Assembly (NCBI RefSeq): GCF_010747415.1
Contig: NZ_JAAGNZ010000001.1
Coordinates: forward strand, 1,612,001-1,676,000
DNA from: Spirosoma agri
GTDB lineage: Bacteria > Bacteroidota > Bacteroidia > Cytophagales > Spirosomataceae
Direction: 5' to 3'
DNA length: 64,000 nt
Shown here in pieces: positions 37,250 to 46,429 of this stretch (position 1 is the first letter of the stretch; every line of letters starts with the position of its first letter). Under the pieces are notes generated by a model that saw only the letters and a program-made list of their open reading frames with translations, had not been told where the DNA came from and searched no databases. The position numbers and the translations under genes are program-made.

Positions 37250-37759
37250 ATGGAAAATAAATCAGAGGACGTAGAACGGGATGACGCGCAGATCAATGGT
37301 CGTACAAATGGACCGTTCGGCACAGACGATACGGATGTTGATCGCCCCGCAGAGGATAATAAACATCGGTATGACCAGGAAAACTCGGCCAACGGCTTAG
37401 ATAGCCTACAGGTTCGGGGCGGACAGGATGGCCGGAACAACCGGGGCATTGGTAGCACCGATATGGATGGTAAGAACGGTATCCTTCGTATGGGTGATCA
37501 GGACAACAGCACGATGGAAGTCACGGAAGCAGGTGAAGAGAGCGCCGTTGGTGACCAGACGAAAACGTCAACGGTCGACGTAACGACCCAGGGTCCCGAC
37601 GACTATGCATCGGCTGATCAGGTGGGCGTTCCCAGCGCACAGGAGGAAGCAAAGAAGCAGGACGATCTTGAGGAAGAAGAGGTAGCGGACTCTGAGCCAG
37701 AATCTGAAGAAGACATCGCTCAGACAGGTACCGACCTAAACAACAAGCCGACTTATTGA
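37250..37759 (+). CDS. Acidic, disordered hydrophilic protein
   Basis: 169 residues, very rich in Asp, Glu, Asn, Gly and Gln, nearly without hydrophobic runs, with a Glu/Asp cluster (DDLEEEEVADSEPESEED, about 142-159). No signal peptide, membrane segment or known domain. It looks intrinsically disordered. The codon pattern and an equally unusual neighbour 84 bases downstream support a real gene. Similar hydrophilins elsewhere protect against drying or osmotic stress, but that is only an analogy. Confidence 0.65.
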   Translation: MENKSEDVERDDAQINGRTNGPFGTDDTDVDRPAEDNKHRYDQENSANGLDSLQVRGGQDGRNNRGIGSTDMDGKNGILRMGDQDNSTMEVTEAGEESAVGDQTKTSTVDVTTQGPDDYASADQVGVPSAQEEAKKQDDLEEEEVADSEPESEEDIAQTGTDLNNKPTY

Positions 37760-37843
37760 AAAAAGTCAATCGTGCTTGCCATGTGTAGATAAACTTGCCT
37801 TTATTTAATCAGTCTATAAACTCAACACTAAACCGACAACGTT

Positions 37844-38302
37844 ATGAGCGTAAGTAGCAACAGCCGCAAAGAGAGCACCGAATCGCATGCTGCTCAACAA
37901 ATGCACAGTACAATGGGTATTGCTCCCGAACTGGCGCAACTGAACGATAAAAATCTTGATAACGAACTTCCTTCGCGGGTGGCGTCCAACAACGATACGG
38001 ACGTACCCGGTGATGTGGAAGAAGCCCAGGCACTAGCATCGACCGAAGGCGATCAGCCAACCGATGCAGACCTGGAAGAAGCCAAACGCGCATCTTGGGG
38101 ACAACCACCCGTAGCCGCCGGTGCTGATGACGCATCAACCGATAAAAACAATCCAATGACAGCCTATCTGCAGCCAACGAACGAAGCTGGACTGTCTGAT
38201 TCGGATACAGTAGCTAACGCTGACCGGACCCGGAGTATGTCTGAAGGGGCCATACCCGCGACCCGTACTGACGAACCCGACCGCACGCTGGGTAACTCGT
38301 AG
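37844..38302 (+). CDS. Second acidic, disordered hydrophilic protein
   Basis: 152 residues, rich in Ala, Asp, Ser, Thr, Asn and Glu, low in hydrophobics and without Cys. It shares composition, and patterns such as DxxxADLEEA and T-D-E-P, with the preceding protein but no clear alignment. No signal peptide or known family. Likely co-transcribed with the gene before it; a strong terminator follows 25 bases after the stop. Function unknown; a stress-protective hydrophilin is a guess. Confidence 0.65.
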   Translation: MSVSSNSRKESTESHAAQQMHSTMGIAPELAQLNDKNLDNELPSRVASNNDTDVPGDVEEAQALASTEGDQPTDADLEEAKRASWGQPPVAAGADDASTDKNNPMTAYLQPTNEAGLSDSDTVANADRTRSMSEGAIPATRTDEPDRTLGNS

Positions 38303-38327
38303 GAATAAAATTTTAAGAAAAAGAGAG

Positions 38328-38353
38328 GGCGAACCAGTGGTTCGCCTTTTTTT
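38328..38353 (+). terminator. Rho-independent terminator
   Basis: GGCGAACC and GGTTCGCC enclose AGT, followed by T7. It closes the pair of disordered-protein genes. Confidence 0.9.
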
Positions 38354-38381
38354 GTGGTAGAAACGTAAAGTCAATGTATCC

Positions 38382-40010
38382 GTGGATTCTACTACAGTAA
38401 CGCATTCTTCGTGGCTTCGCTCCCTTATTGGCTGGCCTGCATTGACAGTGGGGCTTCTACTGATCGCGCTGATTTCGCATCTGGGCTACCTGCCACTCGA
38501 TACAAGTTCCGATGAACCGCGCCGGGCTTTGGTCGCGCTCGAAATGATCCTCTCCGGCGATTATATTACCCCCACACTAAACGGTGAATTGTACTTCAAT
38601 AAACCCCCGCTGTATAACTGGCTGATCATCGGATTCTATAAGCTAGCTGGCAATTACTCGTCGTTTGCCCTGCGATTACCAATGGTCATTTCACTGCTGT
38701 TGTTTGGCCTGACCATATACGGTTTTGTGCGTCGATACATGCCCGTTCGAAAGAGCCCGCCCGCTATGGTTTCGTTTGTCGTCGCGATGATGGTGTTGAC
38801 CAACGGGCGGGTCTTGATTTACGATTCACTCTGGAGTTCGATTGACATTCCCTTTGGCTGGCTGACGTATTCGGCCATGATGCTCGTTTATCATTTTGAT
38901 CAGCGTCGTAATTACTGGGCCTTGTTCCTGTGTACGTATGCCCTGACGGCACTCGGTTTTCTGACGAAAGGGTTACCGTCAGTCGTCTTTCAAGCCCTGA
39001 CTTTAGTAAGCTGGTTTAGTTATACCCGGCAGTTTCGACGCTTGTTTCACCCGGCTCACGTTGTTGGTGTCAGCTTATTTCTGCTCATTATCGGCAGTTA
39101 CTACATTGCTTATTTCAGCCGAAATCACATTCCACTGGCTAACGTCGCGAGCGTACTTTTTGATGAAAGTGCAAAACGAACCGTTTCTACATTCGGCATT
39201 TGGGAGACGCTGCTGCATCTGCTGACGTTTCCGTTCGAGATGATCTATCATTTTGTGCCGTACCTGCTCTTACTTGTCCTGCTGTTCAGTCGAACTAGTA
39301 TCAAAACGATCAAGCGCGAACCCTTTATCGCGTTCAATGCGCTTGTATTTAGCGTCAATGTGCTCGTATACTGGACATCACCGCAGGTGTATGCCCGGTA
39401 TTTGATTGGCTTATTACCGCTTCTGTTTACCGTGTTGGCTTATTTTTATTATGAGCACAGTGTGCCCGATACGCCGGCGCGGAAATGGATCGAGTGGCTA
39501 TGGCTTGGCCTGACAGCCATCGTCACGATTGGTGTCTGGGTTGCTGTTTTTCACCCTAAAACCCGGATCGTAGACGGCATCGTCTGGAAAACTGCCCTGG
39601 TTTTTTTCCTTCTGTCGGTTTGTGCTTGGTGGCTGTGGCAGGATACGCAAAACAGACTCGGGCGAATGTTGCTGGTGATGGTCGTCATACGAATTGGTAT
39701 GAATTGGATAACCCTACCTGGGCGACTGGCATCCCGGCAGTTTTACAAAGATGAATCAGAGCGCATTGCCCGCGAAACAAGGAGAAGACCTTTGTATGGC
39801 TACCGGGAAACGATTGGCAGCACCGGGGCAACCGACGTGAATTCTTTTCATATTGCCGCCTTCAGAGGCCAGATTCTACGCAAAACTGACACCAGAATAC
39901 CCAACGCATACTACATCGCCGACTCGACAAGTCTTGTAGGAAACCAATACCAGCCAATCGATACCGTACGTCTGTTCGACCGCCATCCAGCCCGGCTGGT
40001 GAAGTTTTAG
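38382..40010 (+). CDS. Membrane glycosyltransferase, GT39/ArnT-like
   Basis: 542 residues from a GTG at 38382; no in-frame ATG lies nearby. About 11 membrane segments. The first periplasmic loop has SSDEPRRALVALEM and NGELYFNKPPLYNWL (about 42-80), the acidic catalytic region and Pro-rich loop of ArnT/PMT-type transferases, which move sugars from polyprenyl phosphate to lipid or protein acceptors. The donor and acceptor are not known. Convergent with the next gene, 46 bases apart, with no obvious terminator. Confidence 0.85.
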   Translation: MDSTTVTHSSWLRSLIGWPALTVGLLLIALISHLGYLPLDTSSDEPRRALVALEMILSGDYITPTLNGELYFNKPPLYNWLIIGFYKLAGNYSSFALRLPMVISLLLFGLTIYGFVRRYMPVRKSPPAMVSFVVAMMVLTNGRVLIYDSLWSSIDIPFGWLTYSAMMLVYHFDQRRNYWALFLCTYALTALGFLTKGLPSVVFQALTLVSWFSYTRQFRRLFHPAHVVGVSLFLLIIGSYYIAYFSRNHIPLANVASVLFDESAKRTVSTFGIWETLLHLLTFPFEMIYHFVPYLLLLVLLFSRTSIKTIKREPFIAFNALVFSVNVLVYWTSPQVYARYLIGLLPLLFTVLAYFYYEHSVPDTPARKWIEWLWLGLTAIVTIGVWVAVFHPKTRIVDGIVWKTALVFFLLSVCAWWLWQDTQNRLGRMLLVMVVIRIGMNWITLPGRLASRQFYKDESERIARETRRRPLYGYRETIGSTGATDVNSFHIAAFRGQILRKTDTRIPNAYYIADSTSLVGNQYQPIDTVRLFDRHPARLVKF

Positions 40011-40056
40011 GGTGACTCCTTATCCCGGCCCCTCTCCGACGGGTCAGTGGGGAAAA

Positions 40057-41538
40057 TTACCGAACAAGCCGATTCAGCGTGTAGCAAATCAGTTTGTTGG
40101 CCAGTTTCTTTTGCCCGTTGTTGGCCAGTAGATTGCCCAGGTTTAGTTCGTAAATGCGACCGGCCTTTAAATCGGGGAGTGTTAACGACACCGTTTTGCG
40201 GTCAGTCGAAAGTGTGGCTCCCGAAACGGCTACCGGTTGAACGTCCATCTGGGGCGAACCATACGCCTGGTGGTACTCGTAATAATAGCTTTTGAATCGA
40301 TAACTGGCTAGATCACGGGCAGCTGCTTCGTCAAGCGGTTGCGTGAACGTCAGGTCAAAACCAGTAGGCGTCAGCTTCATGTTCAGAATATCTAGTGGAA
40401 CGCCAGCAGAGGCACCTTTGTAGCGAATGCGCTGGATACCCCGGTCACCGAGCCAGCCGTGATCAGTCTGTCCCAGCCATAAACTACCATCGGGAGCAAA
40501 CGCGAGTCGGTTATTGCCGATATGAAGCGGATTTTTGCCGCCAGCCTTGTCATAAAAAGGAATACAGGCACCCTGTATCTGCCCGTCAACTTCGTCGGGT
40601 AATACCCGAATTAGGCGCGAGAAATCCATTTCACCCAAAAAAAGCTGTCCGGAGAAGGGCCCAAATTTACCACCGGTATTGTCAACGACCAGCTGCGTTG
40701 GCGAGTGGGCCATCACCTCATGCGGAAACGCAATCGATTCGACGGTTCGCATACTGTCGAGGGTGTGGGGGGAGAGGGTAAGCGGGTCAACATCAGGGAA
40801 ACCGGGTCGCCAGACCAGACTGGCCGGATGGCCGTAAAACTTGCCTTCTTCAACATGGTAGAGCTTACTCGTTCCTAACCAGTCACCCTGATTATCCGTA
40901 ACGAAGAGTCGTCCCTGCGCATCGAAGCCCATGCCATTGGGTGACCGGAACCCGCTGGCATAGGGTTTTACGTTTCCATCGGGTGTGATTTGCAGGATCC
41001 ACCCCCGGTAGGGAACACAGGCATACATCCGTCCCTGCCGACCAAGCGCATCGTACTGGCCCCGAACCTCATCGCGAATACCCGCACCGTTAGAGGCTGT
41101 GTTCAGGCTGATGTACAAATTTCCTTTTCCATCGCGTACCGGCCCAAACGCAAACTCGTGGTAGTTGCCCGACATCCCGAACTGATCCGTTACCGTTTCG
41201 TACTGGTCAGCGATACCGTCACCATTCGTGTCCGTGATCCGGGTTAGTTCCGGCCGTTGTATCACTAATAATTCCCGATTGCTGATCGCGACGACGCCCA
41301 ACGGATCGTGGAGCCCCTCGGCAAAGAGTTTCCAGACTTTCGTTTTTGGATTATACAGCATCACCTCGCCCCGGTGGAAGCAAGCGGCCAGTCGCCCGTC
41401 AGGTAAAAAGGATAACCCGCCCGTTTCGGCTACCAGACCGGGTGGCGTCGCAATCGTTTCGACCTCGTAATAATCGGTTATGGTATCCGACGGAGCAGCA
41501 CAAACCAATAGGGCAGACAGGAGCAGAGAAGCAAGCAT
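40057..41538 (-). CDS. Secreted beta-propeller (sugar dehydrogenase/NHL-like)
   Basis: 493 residues with a signal peptide (MLASLLLSALLVCAAPSD). The body is a six-bladed propeller: GGLSFLPDGRLAACFHRGEV, TRITDTNGDGIADQYETV (a calcium-loop-like DTNGDG), GFRSPNGMGFDAQGRLFVTDNQGD, and NRLAFAPDGSLWLGQTDHGW. This resembles the soluble quinoprotein glucose dehydrogenase/PVC propeller group. The C-terminal 110 residues form a separate beta domain. The cupredoxin gene 75 bases upstream on the same strand suggests an extracytoplasmic redox pair. Confidence 0.8.
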   Translation of the reverse strand: MLASLLLSALLVCAAPSDTITDYYEVETIATPPGLVAETGGLSFLPDGRLAACFHRGEVMLYNPKTKVWKLFAEGLHDPLGVVAISNRELLVIQRPELTRITDTNGDGIADQYETVTDQFGMSGNYHEFAFGPVRDGKGNLYISLNTASNGAGIRDEVRGQYDALGRQGRMYACVPYRGWILQITPDGNVKPYASGFRSPNGMGFDAQGRLFVTDNQGDWLGTSKLYHVEEGKFYGHPASLVWRPGFPDVDPLTLSPHTLDSMRTVESIAFPHEVMAHSPTQLVVDNTGGKFGPFSGQLFLGEMDFSRLIRVLPDEVDGQIQGACIPFYDKAGGKNPLHIGNNRLAFAPDGSLWLGQTDHGWLGDRGIQRIRYKGASAGVPLDILNMKLTPTGFDLTFTQPLDEAAARDLASYRFKSYYYEYHQAYGSPQMDVQPVAVSGATLSTDRKTVSLTLPDLKAGRIYELNLGNLLANNGQKKLANKLICYTLNRLVR

Positions 41539-41613
41539 GAGTTACAATGTGTAGAAGGCTAATAATAGCCGTAGGAGCGATTTGAATGCGGGTATAGTAG
41601 ATATAGAGCCGGT

Positions 41614-42684
41614 TCACAGTGTTAAGACCGTCAGCGAGAACTGGCGCGTACCAGCCGGTAATCGGATCGCACCTTGCTGGATTGAACCAACCGACGGTTT
41701 AAGGCGAATGCCGGGTTGTGCTGTCGCAACGAACGTAATCGGCTGTTTCGTCGGACTGAGCGTGAAGGTTCGAATCAGACCGCGTCCGCGCGCAAGTGGC
41801 TTGACCATTTCCCGTACTTCAACGCCGTTCACGACATACCGAAACTCAGGATACCGGTTGATAAGTCGATACCCTTTAAACTGCGGTGGTCCCTGCTTGG
41901 CATTCCCGACCTTCCACGGAAAGCCGCCCGTATCCCGAAAGTAGATCTCACCAACCAATTTCGTAAATCGCTGCCCTTTCCCATCCCATTGCTCCGTATT
42001 ATCCACGAACCCACCTGACCAGGCATACCGTAGCCGACACTGACCCGCATCGAACACATAGGATTGACCGCCCTCCGGACCGGGTAAACCCACCGCAATA
42101 GCTGCCGGACCACAATCGGGCATGAACGTGCGATAGACCGCCGGAAGTTGCAGTGCGTATGGGTGCCCCGAGTCAGTGGTGTGATGATGAGCGGCCTCCG
42201 CTGTCCGTTCTGGATTCGGTAGGTTACGGTCTGTTTCGGGAGATGGGAGACGATCGGGTGCACTGGTTGCGTAAATGACCCCGTACATGATCGAACCATG
42301 CCCCGGATACGTACAGACAAACGGATAAGCCCCTTCGGTAAGCGTAACTGTTAATGAATCGGTATTGCCAGGTTCTACACTGGTCGTATGCGCCAGCACG
42401 TCATCCATGGTCGGTACGTGATGCTGCGCCGGCCCCTTTGCGCCGAGAGCCAGCGCAAACTCAACCACCCGCAGTCGCGAGTTAGGACGCGTCACGACAA
42501 GGTTATGCGCCATATCGTCCTTGTTCTGAAAAATGAGTCGTAAACGGGTGTTTGGTTTGATGATGAGTCGCTTCTGGTCAAACTGCAACCCGCCCGATGA
42601 GGTGATAGTGATGAGCGTATCTCGTTGAGCGTATGCGGTCAGGGTAGCCAGCATAAAACCCACAAGAGAGAGAAATCTATACAT
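41614..42684 (-). CDS. Secreted cupredoxin (azurin/plastocyanin-like) with C-terminal domain
   Basis: 356 residues with a signal peptide (ending AYAQR). Residues about 20-140 form a type 1 copper domain: first His in DDMAHNLVV (about 59-60), then the Cys-His-Met set in FVCTYPGHGSIMYG (about 122-135). An HHHTT linker precedes a ~170-residue beta domain (YRTFMPDCGPAAIAVGLPG, CRLRYAWSGGFVD) found in similar copper/haem-linked proteins. Likely an electron carrier in the periplasm or at the surface, partner of the propeller protein downstream. Confidence 0.85.
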   Translation of the reverse strand: MYRFLSLVGFMLATLTAYAQRDTLITITSSGGLQFDQKRLIIKPNTRLRLIFQNKDDMAHNLVVTRPNSRLRVVEFALALGAKGPAQHHVPTMDDVLAHTTSVEPGNTDSLTVTLTEGAYPFVCTYPGHGSIMYGVIYATSAPDRLPSPETDRNLPNPERTAEAAHHHTTDSGHPYALQLPAVYRTFMPDCGPAAIAVGLPGPEGGQSYVFDAGQCRLRYAWSGGFVDNTEQWDGKGQRFTKLVGEIYFRDTGGFPWKVGNAKQGPPQFKGYRLINRYPEFRYVVNGVEVREMVKPLARGRGLIRTFTLSPTKQPITFVATAQPGIRLKPSVGSIQQGAIRLPAGTRQFSLTVLTL

Positions 42685-42867
42685 ACTGGTAAAAATAAAA
42701 AAGAAGTCGGTATCGTGCGCAGGCTGCCAGTAAGCAACTTTTTACCAGGCTATAGTGCGAATGGAAAAATTGATTCACTACCAGTAAATTAGGTGTTTAA
42801 TCATTCTGTTTATCGTTCGTTTAACGACTGTCTACGCCTTGGTAAAGTGGGGTAACATCGGTTGACG

Positions 42868-43863
42868 TTAAGCCGCTTCGTGTAGCAATTGCTGTACTGC
42901 CGGGACAGGAAGTAATGTACCCGTCTGGACCTGTTCTTCAATGGCTGTTAAGCGGTCGCGCATGCCCGGTTGCGTATAAAATCGATTGGCTAGTTCATAC
43001 TGCAACAGCGAACGGAACCAGGCTAATTGCTGAGCCTGTCTGTGCCGTTGACGGTGCCCATTCGACGTGGTTTGTTGCTGGTGGTCAAGGATGGTTTGCC
43101 AGACCGTTTCCATACCATCGCCGGTTAGCGCCGAACAGGTGAGTACGGGTGGAAACCAGCCGGTTCCGGTAGGCGGAAACAGGTGTAAGGCGTTGCGGTA
43201 TTCGACCTGTGCACGACGGGCGTGCAGCGCATTGTCCCGATCCGCTTTCGTGATGGCCAGCGCATCCGCCAGTTCCATAATGCCTCGTTTCATGCCCTGA
43301 AGTTCGTCGCCCGCTCCGGCCAGCATCAACAGTAGAAAGAAATCGACCATGCCATGAACAACCGTCTCCGATTGACCCACACCGACTGTCTCGACCAGAA
43401 TGATGTCAAATCCGGCGGCTTCGCAGAGAAGCATAGTCTCGCGGGTGCGTTGCCCAACACCACCGAGTGAATCGCCCGCTGGCGAAGGCCGGATGTAGGC
43501 ATTGGGATTCATCGACAGCGTTTCCATGCGCGTCTTGTCGCCCAACAAACTACCCCCCGAACGTTGACTGGTCGGATCGACGGCCAGCACCGCGAGTTTG
43601 TGCCCCAGTCCGGTAAGGTATTGGCCCAGCGTTTCGATGAACGTGCTTTTACCAACACCCGGCACGCCCGTAATACCGACGCGAATGGAGGAGTCGGAGC
43701 GAAAACTGCCGGTTTGCGACAACACGGTTGCCAACACTTCCTGCGCCAGTATCTGATCGTCAGGATGTCGACTTTCGATGAGCGTAATGGCCCGGCTCAG
43801 AATCAGCCGATCACCAGCCAGAATGCCGTTCGTGTATTGATCGGTAGACAGTCGGTTACGCAT
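42868..43863 (-). CDS. meaB: Methylmalonyl-CoA mutase-associated GTPase
   Basis: 331 residues. MeaB guards and reloads the B12 cofactor of methylmalonyl-CoA mutase. Seen: GVPGVGKST (Walker A, about 66-74), VDPTSQRSGGSLLGDKTRM, DIILVETVGVGQSE (Walker B/switch II) and ITKADRDN (base recognition). A C-terminal dimerisation arm follows. The mutase genes are not in the window. Length is typical. Confidence 0.94.
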   Translation of the reverse strand: MRNRLSTDQYTNGILAGDRLILSRAITLIESRHPDDQILAQEVLATVLSQTGSFRSDSSIRVGITGVPGVGKSTFIETLGQYLTGLGHKLAVLAVDPTSQRSGGSLLGDKTRMETLSMNPNAYIRPSPAGDSLGGVGQRTRETMLLCEAAGFDIILVETVGVGQSETVVHGMVDFFLLLMLAGAGDELQGMKRGIMELADALAITKADRDNALHARRAQVEYRNALHLFPPTGTGWFPPVLTCSALTGDGMETVWQTILDHQQQTTSNGHRQRHRQAQQLAWFRSLLQYELANRFYTQPGMRDRLTAIEEQVQTGTLLPVPAVQQLLHEAA

Positions 43864-43889
43864 AGGTTTAACTGGTTTACTTAGTTACC

Positions 43890-43955
43890 CTCACCCCAAT
43901 AGGGGACAGACCCCACTCTTTGACGTTTCTCTCCCGTTTTGGAGCCGGGGGTGAG
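43890..43955. repeat. Nested inverted-repeat element between meaB and ispD
   Basis: Outer arms CTCACCCC (43890-43897) and GGGGTGAG (43948-43955) enclose two smaller pairings, GGGG-acaga-CCCC and CTCC-cgtttt-GGAG. The whole could fold as a three-way junction. It resembles short dispersed intergenic repeats. Confidence 0.4.
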
Positions 43956-43966
43956 TATTCGGGACT

Positions 43967-44659
43967 TTAAAAGCCTCGTAGATCGTCGGGTGTCGTGATT
44001 TTGATATTGTCGTATGAGCCTTCAATAAGCGTAATCGGAAAACCCGCGTATTCCAGCACACTGGCGCAGTCGGTAAAAAACGGCTGCTCGTCAGTCAGGA
44101 AGGCTTGCCGGAATATAGCCAGCCGGAAGGTCTGCGGTGTTTGAATGAGTCGGTACAGACTGCGGTCCACGGCTTGACTATGACCATCGGCGTCGACAAC
44201 CCGAACCGAATCTTTAACCGATACGCAGGTCACGGCGGATCCTGTCTGAGCGGCCGTCTCAAAACTAGTTCTGATGATGTCTGGTGAAACGAACGGTCGA
44301 ACCCCATCGTGAACCGCCACCAGTCCGTCGAGCGCTGAGATCATACCAAGACCATTTCGAACCGACTGAAAACGGCTGGCACCACCCGTAACGGTTTGAA
44401 TAGCCGGATGGAAATTATGCTCGTTGCAAAGAGATGACCAGATGAGCTGATCACGGGCAGGTAGCACCAGAATAAGCTGAGCCGCCGGCAGAACACTCAG
44501 AAATTGCTCAAGTGTATGCTGGAGAATCGGCTTTCCACGCAACAGAAGAAATTGCTTCGGCACATCGGATTTCATGCGACTACCGCTTCCCCCGGCGACG
44601 ATAATCGCGTAGGAAGTTGCTATGTCGGCCAATGAAAAAGTCGGTAGGTAACTTGACAT
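43967..44659 (-). CDS. ispD: 2-C-methyl-D-erythritol 4-phosphate cytidylyltransferase
   Basis: 230 residues. IspD makes CDP-methylerythritol in the MEP isoprenoid pathway. Motifs: YAIIVAGGSGSRMKSDVPKQ (about 17-36), GGASRFQSVRNGL, VHDGVRPFVS and TPQTFR, IEGSYDNIKITTPDDL near the end. The ATG start gives 16 residues before the core; a shorter in-frame TTG (MADIATSYAII) is possible. A TAATTTTG box lies only six bases upstream, so the transcript could be leaderless or the true start slightly internal. Confidence 0.95.
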   Translation of the reverse strand: MSSYLPTFSLADIATSYAIIVAGGSGSRMKSDVPKQFLLLRGKPILQHTLEQFLSVLPAAQLILVLPARDQLIWSSLCNEHNFHPAIQTVTGGASRFQSVRNGLGMISALDGLVAVHDGVRPFVSPDIIRTSFETAAQTGSAVTCVSVKDSVRVVDADGHSQAVDRSLYRLIQTPQTFRLAIFRQAFLTDEQPFFTDCASVLEYAGFPITLIEGSYDNIKITTPDDLRGF

Positions 44660-44704
44660 GAGCCAAAATTACGTACCGACTTACTGACTTACTAACGAGT
44701 TGAC

Positions 44705-45748
44705 TTATAAAATCAGCATCGCATCGCCATAGCTAAAGAAACGATATTTTTCTTTAATGGCTGTTTCGTAGGCTTGTTTAATGAGTTCGTGACCACCAAA
44801 CGCACTTGTCATCATAATCAGAATAGACTCCGGCAGGTGCAGACTGGTCAGCAACGTATTGGCAATTTTGAAGTCGTAGGGAGGGAAGATAAACTTATCG
44901 GTCCAGCCTTCAACGGGCTTCAAACGGCTATTGGCCGATACCGATGATTCGATAGCTTTGAGCGAAGTTGTACCAACGGCACAAACGCGTTTACCCGCAT
45001 CAAGAGCGGTATTAACGATCTGCGACGCATCTTCCGGAATACGATAATTTTCCGAATCAGTTTTATGCTTCGTCAGGTCTTCAACGTCTACCTGACGGAA
45101 GGTGCCGAGACCAACGTGCAGTGTGATCGGCGCAAAGTGAATGCCTTTGATCTCCATCCGCTTCATCATCGCACGGGTGAAGTGAAGGCCAGCCGTTGGC
45201 GCAGCTACCGCACCGACATGCTGAGCAAAAACGGTTTGATACAGGTCGCGGTCAGACAGTTCGGCCTCCCGGTTGATTTCGCGGGGCAGGGGCGTTTCTC
45301 CCAGTTCGTCCACCGCTTTCATGAACTCCTCGTGACTACCGTCAAACAGGAACCGAATCGTCCGGCCACGGGAGGTTGTGTTATCGATAACTTCGGCTAC
45401 CAGATCACTGTCGCCGAAATAAAGTTTATTACCAACGCGGATTTTACGGGCGGGATCAACCAGAACGTCCCATAGCTTCATTTCCCGGTTGAGTTCGCGC
45501 AACAGGAATACTTCGATCTTCGCGCCGGTTTTTTCTTTATTGCCGTATAGCCGGGCCGGAAAAACCTTCGTGTTGTTGATGACCATTACGTCACCGTCAC
45601 TGAAATAGCTCAGGATATCCGAAAACTGCTTGTGCTCAATGGTTTTGGCTTTACGGTCAACCACCATTAATCGTGATTCACCCCGTTCAACTGGGTATTT
45701 GGCAATTAAACTTTCGGGCAGATCAAATTTAAATTCGGATAACTTCAT
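44705..45748 (-). CDS. queA: S-adenosylmethionine:tRNA ribosyltransferase-isomerase
   Basis: 347 residues. QueA adds the ribosyl part of SAM to preQ1 in tRNA, giving epoxyqueuosine. Signatures: [50 protein letters not shown] (about 188-201), [16 protein letters not shown] and the C-terminal DAMLIL. The length matches. Preceded by an exact -7 box at 45795-45802. ispD lies 45 bases downstream and may be co-transcribed. Confidence 0.96.
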   Translation of the reverse strand: MKLSEFKFDLPESLIAKYPVERGESRLMVVDRKAKTIEHKQFSDILSYFSDGDVMVINNTKVFPARLYGNKEKTGAKIEVFLLRELNREMKLWDVLVDPARKIRVGNKLYFGDSDLVAEVIDNTTSRGRTIRFLFDGSHEEFMKAVDELGETPLPREINREAELSDRDLYQTVFAQHVGAVAAPTAGLHFTRAMMKRMEIKGIHFAPITLHVGLGTFRQVDVEDLTKHKTDSENYRIPEDASQIVNTALDAGKRVCAVGTTSLKAIESSVSANSRLKPVEGWTDKFIFPPYDFKIANTLLTSLHLPESILIMMTSAFGGHELIKQAYETAIKEKYRFFSYGDAMLIL

Positions 45749-45794
45749 GGCGTTTCAGTACGAAAAAAAACAGCGCGTTTTTTTGTAAAGGGCG

Positions 45795-45802
45795 CAAAGA
45801 TA
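45795..45802 (-). promoter_or_regulatory. Candidate -7 box for queA
   Basis: TATCTTTG on the minus strand matches TAnnTTTG exactly, 47 bases before the queA ATG. It abuts the terminator of the upstream gene. Confidence 0.45.
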
Positions 45803-45805
45803 GCG

Positions 45806-45836
45806 AAAAACCCGGAAAATTTTACATGTTCCGGGT
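45806..45836 (-). terminator. Rho-independent terminator
   Basis: On the minus strand ACCCGGAA pairs with TTCCGGGT and is followed by a T-run. It ends the small gene at 45869-46228. Confidence 0.75.
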
Positions 45837-45868
45837 CATTTTCTTGCAAAATTCAGTAAAAAAGTCTA

Positions 45869-46228
45869 TCAGTTGGCCGACACAGGTGTAATTGGCTCTA
45901 CAGATCCGGTTGTATCTACTTCGGGACGGTCAGATACGTTGAACTTGGCCATCAGCTCCGGCGATACTTCATTCGAATAAGTACCTTGTGCGGATACAAA
46001 TACGCCTTTTAAACCATTGACGGTCGTGATCGCATACAGGGTCATCTCATCGCCGGGGTCTGACGTACCCTCGAACCGGTGAAATTCGTCTACCGTAAAT
46101 TCCTCACCGCGCAGTTTGGTTTCGGTGCTCTGTTCAACCAGAAAGTCTTTTTTAGGCGCGAAGTCGTGCGTGTAGCCACGGCTACGCAGATCCTCCATCG
46201 CTTCCGTAAGGGTTTCAAAATGCGTCAT
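45869..46228 (-). CDS. Small conserved Bacteroidota protein (often mislabelled PRPP synthetase)
   Basis: 119 residues. MTHFETLTEAMEDLRSRGYT, DFLVEQ, FTVDEFHRFEGTSDPGDEM and YAITTVNGLKGVFVSAQGTYS are typical of a ~100-residue family widely annotated as phosphoribosylpyrophosphate synthetase. It has none of that enzyme's PRPP or ATP motifs and is far too short, so the label should not be used. No signal peptide. Function unknown. Own terminator downstream. Confidence 0.8.
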   Translation of the reverse strand: MTHFETLTEAMEDLRSRGYTHDFAPKKDFLVEQSTETKLRGEEFTVDEFHRFEGTSDPGDEMTLYAITTVNGLKGVFVSAQGTYSNEVSPELMAKFNVSDRPEVDTTGSVEPITPVSAN

Positions 46229-46429
46229 AGTGTTGTAATGAGTTGTGTAGAGCTAAAACCAGAAAAAGGATGGATAGTTTAGCAGAATGTACAGACGTAG
46301 TCCGTTGGGTTTATGCACTTTTACTATTATTCGATTAGGATAGACAGCGTTCTTGCCCGAAAAAAAACAATTCACACCTCGAAGAAGTACAAATAGACGT
46401 AAACCAATGGTCCGAACGACCCTATACCC

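Noticed and set aside
45869..46228. Label as phosphoribosylpyrophosphate synthetase
   Set aside because: At 119 residues it lacks the PRPP-binding loop and ATP motifs; the name is a propagated database error.
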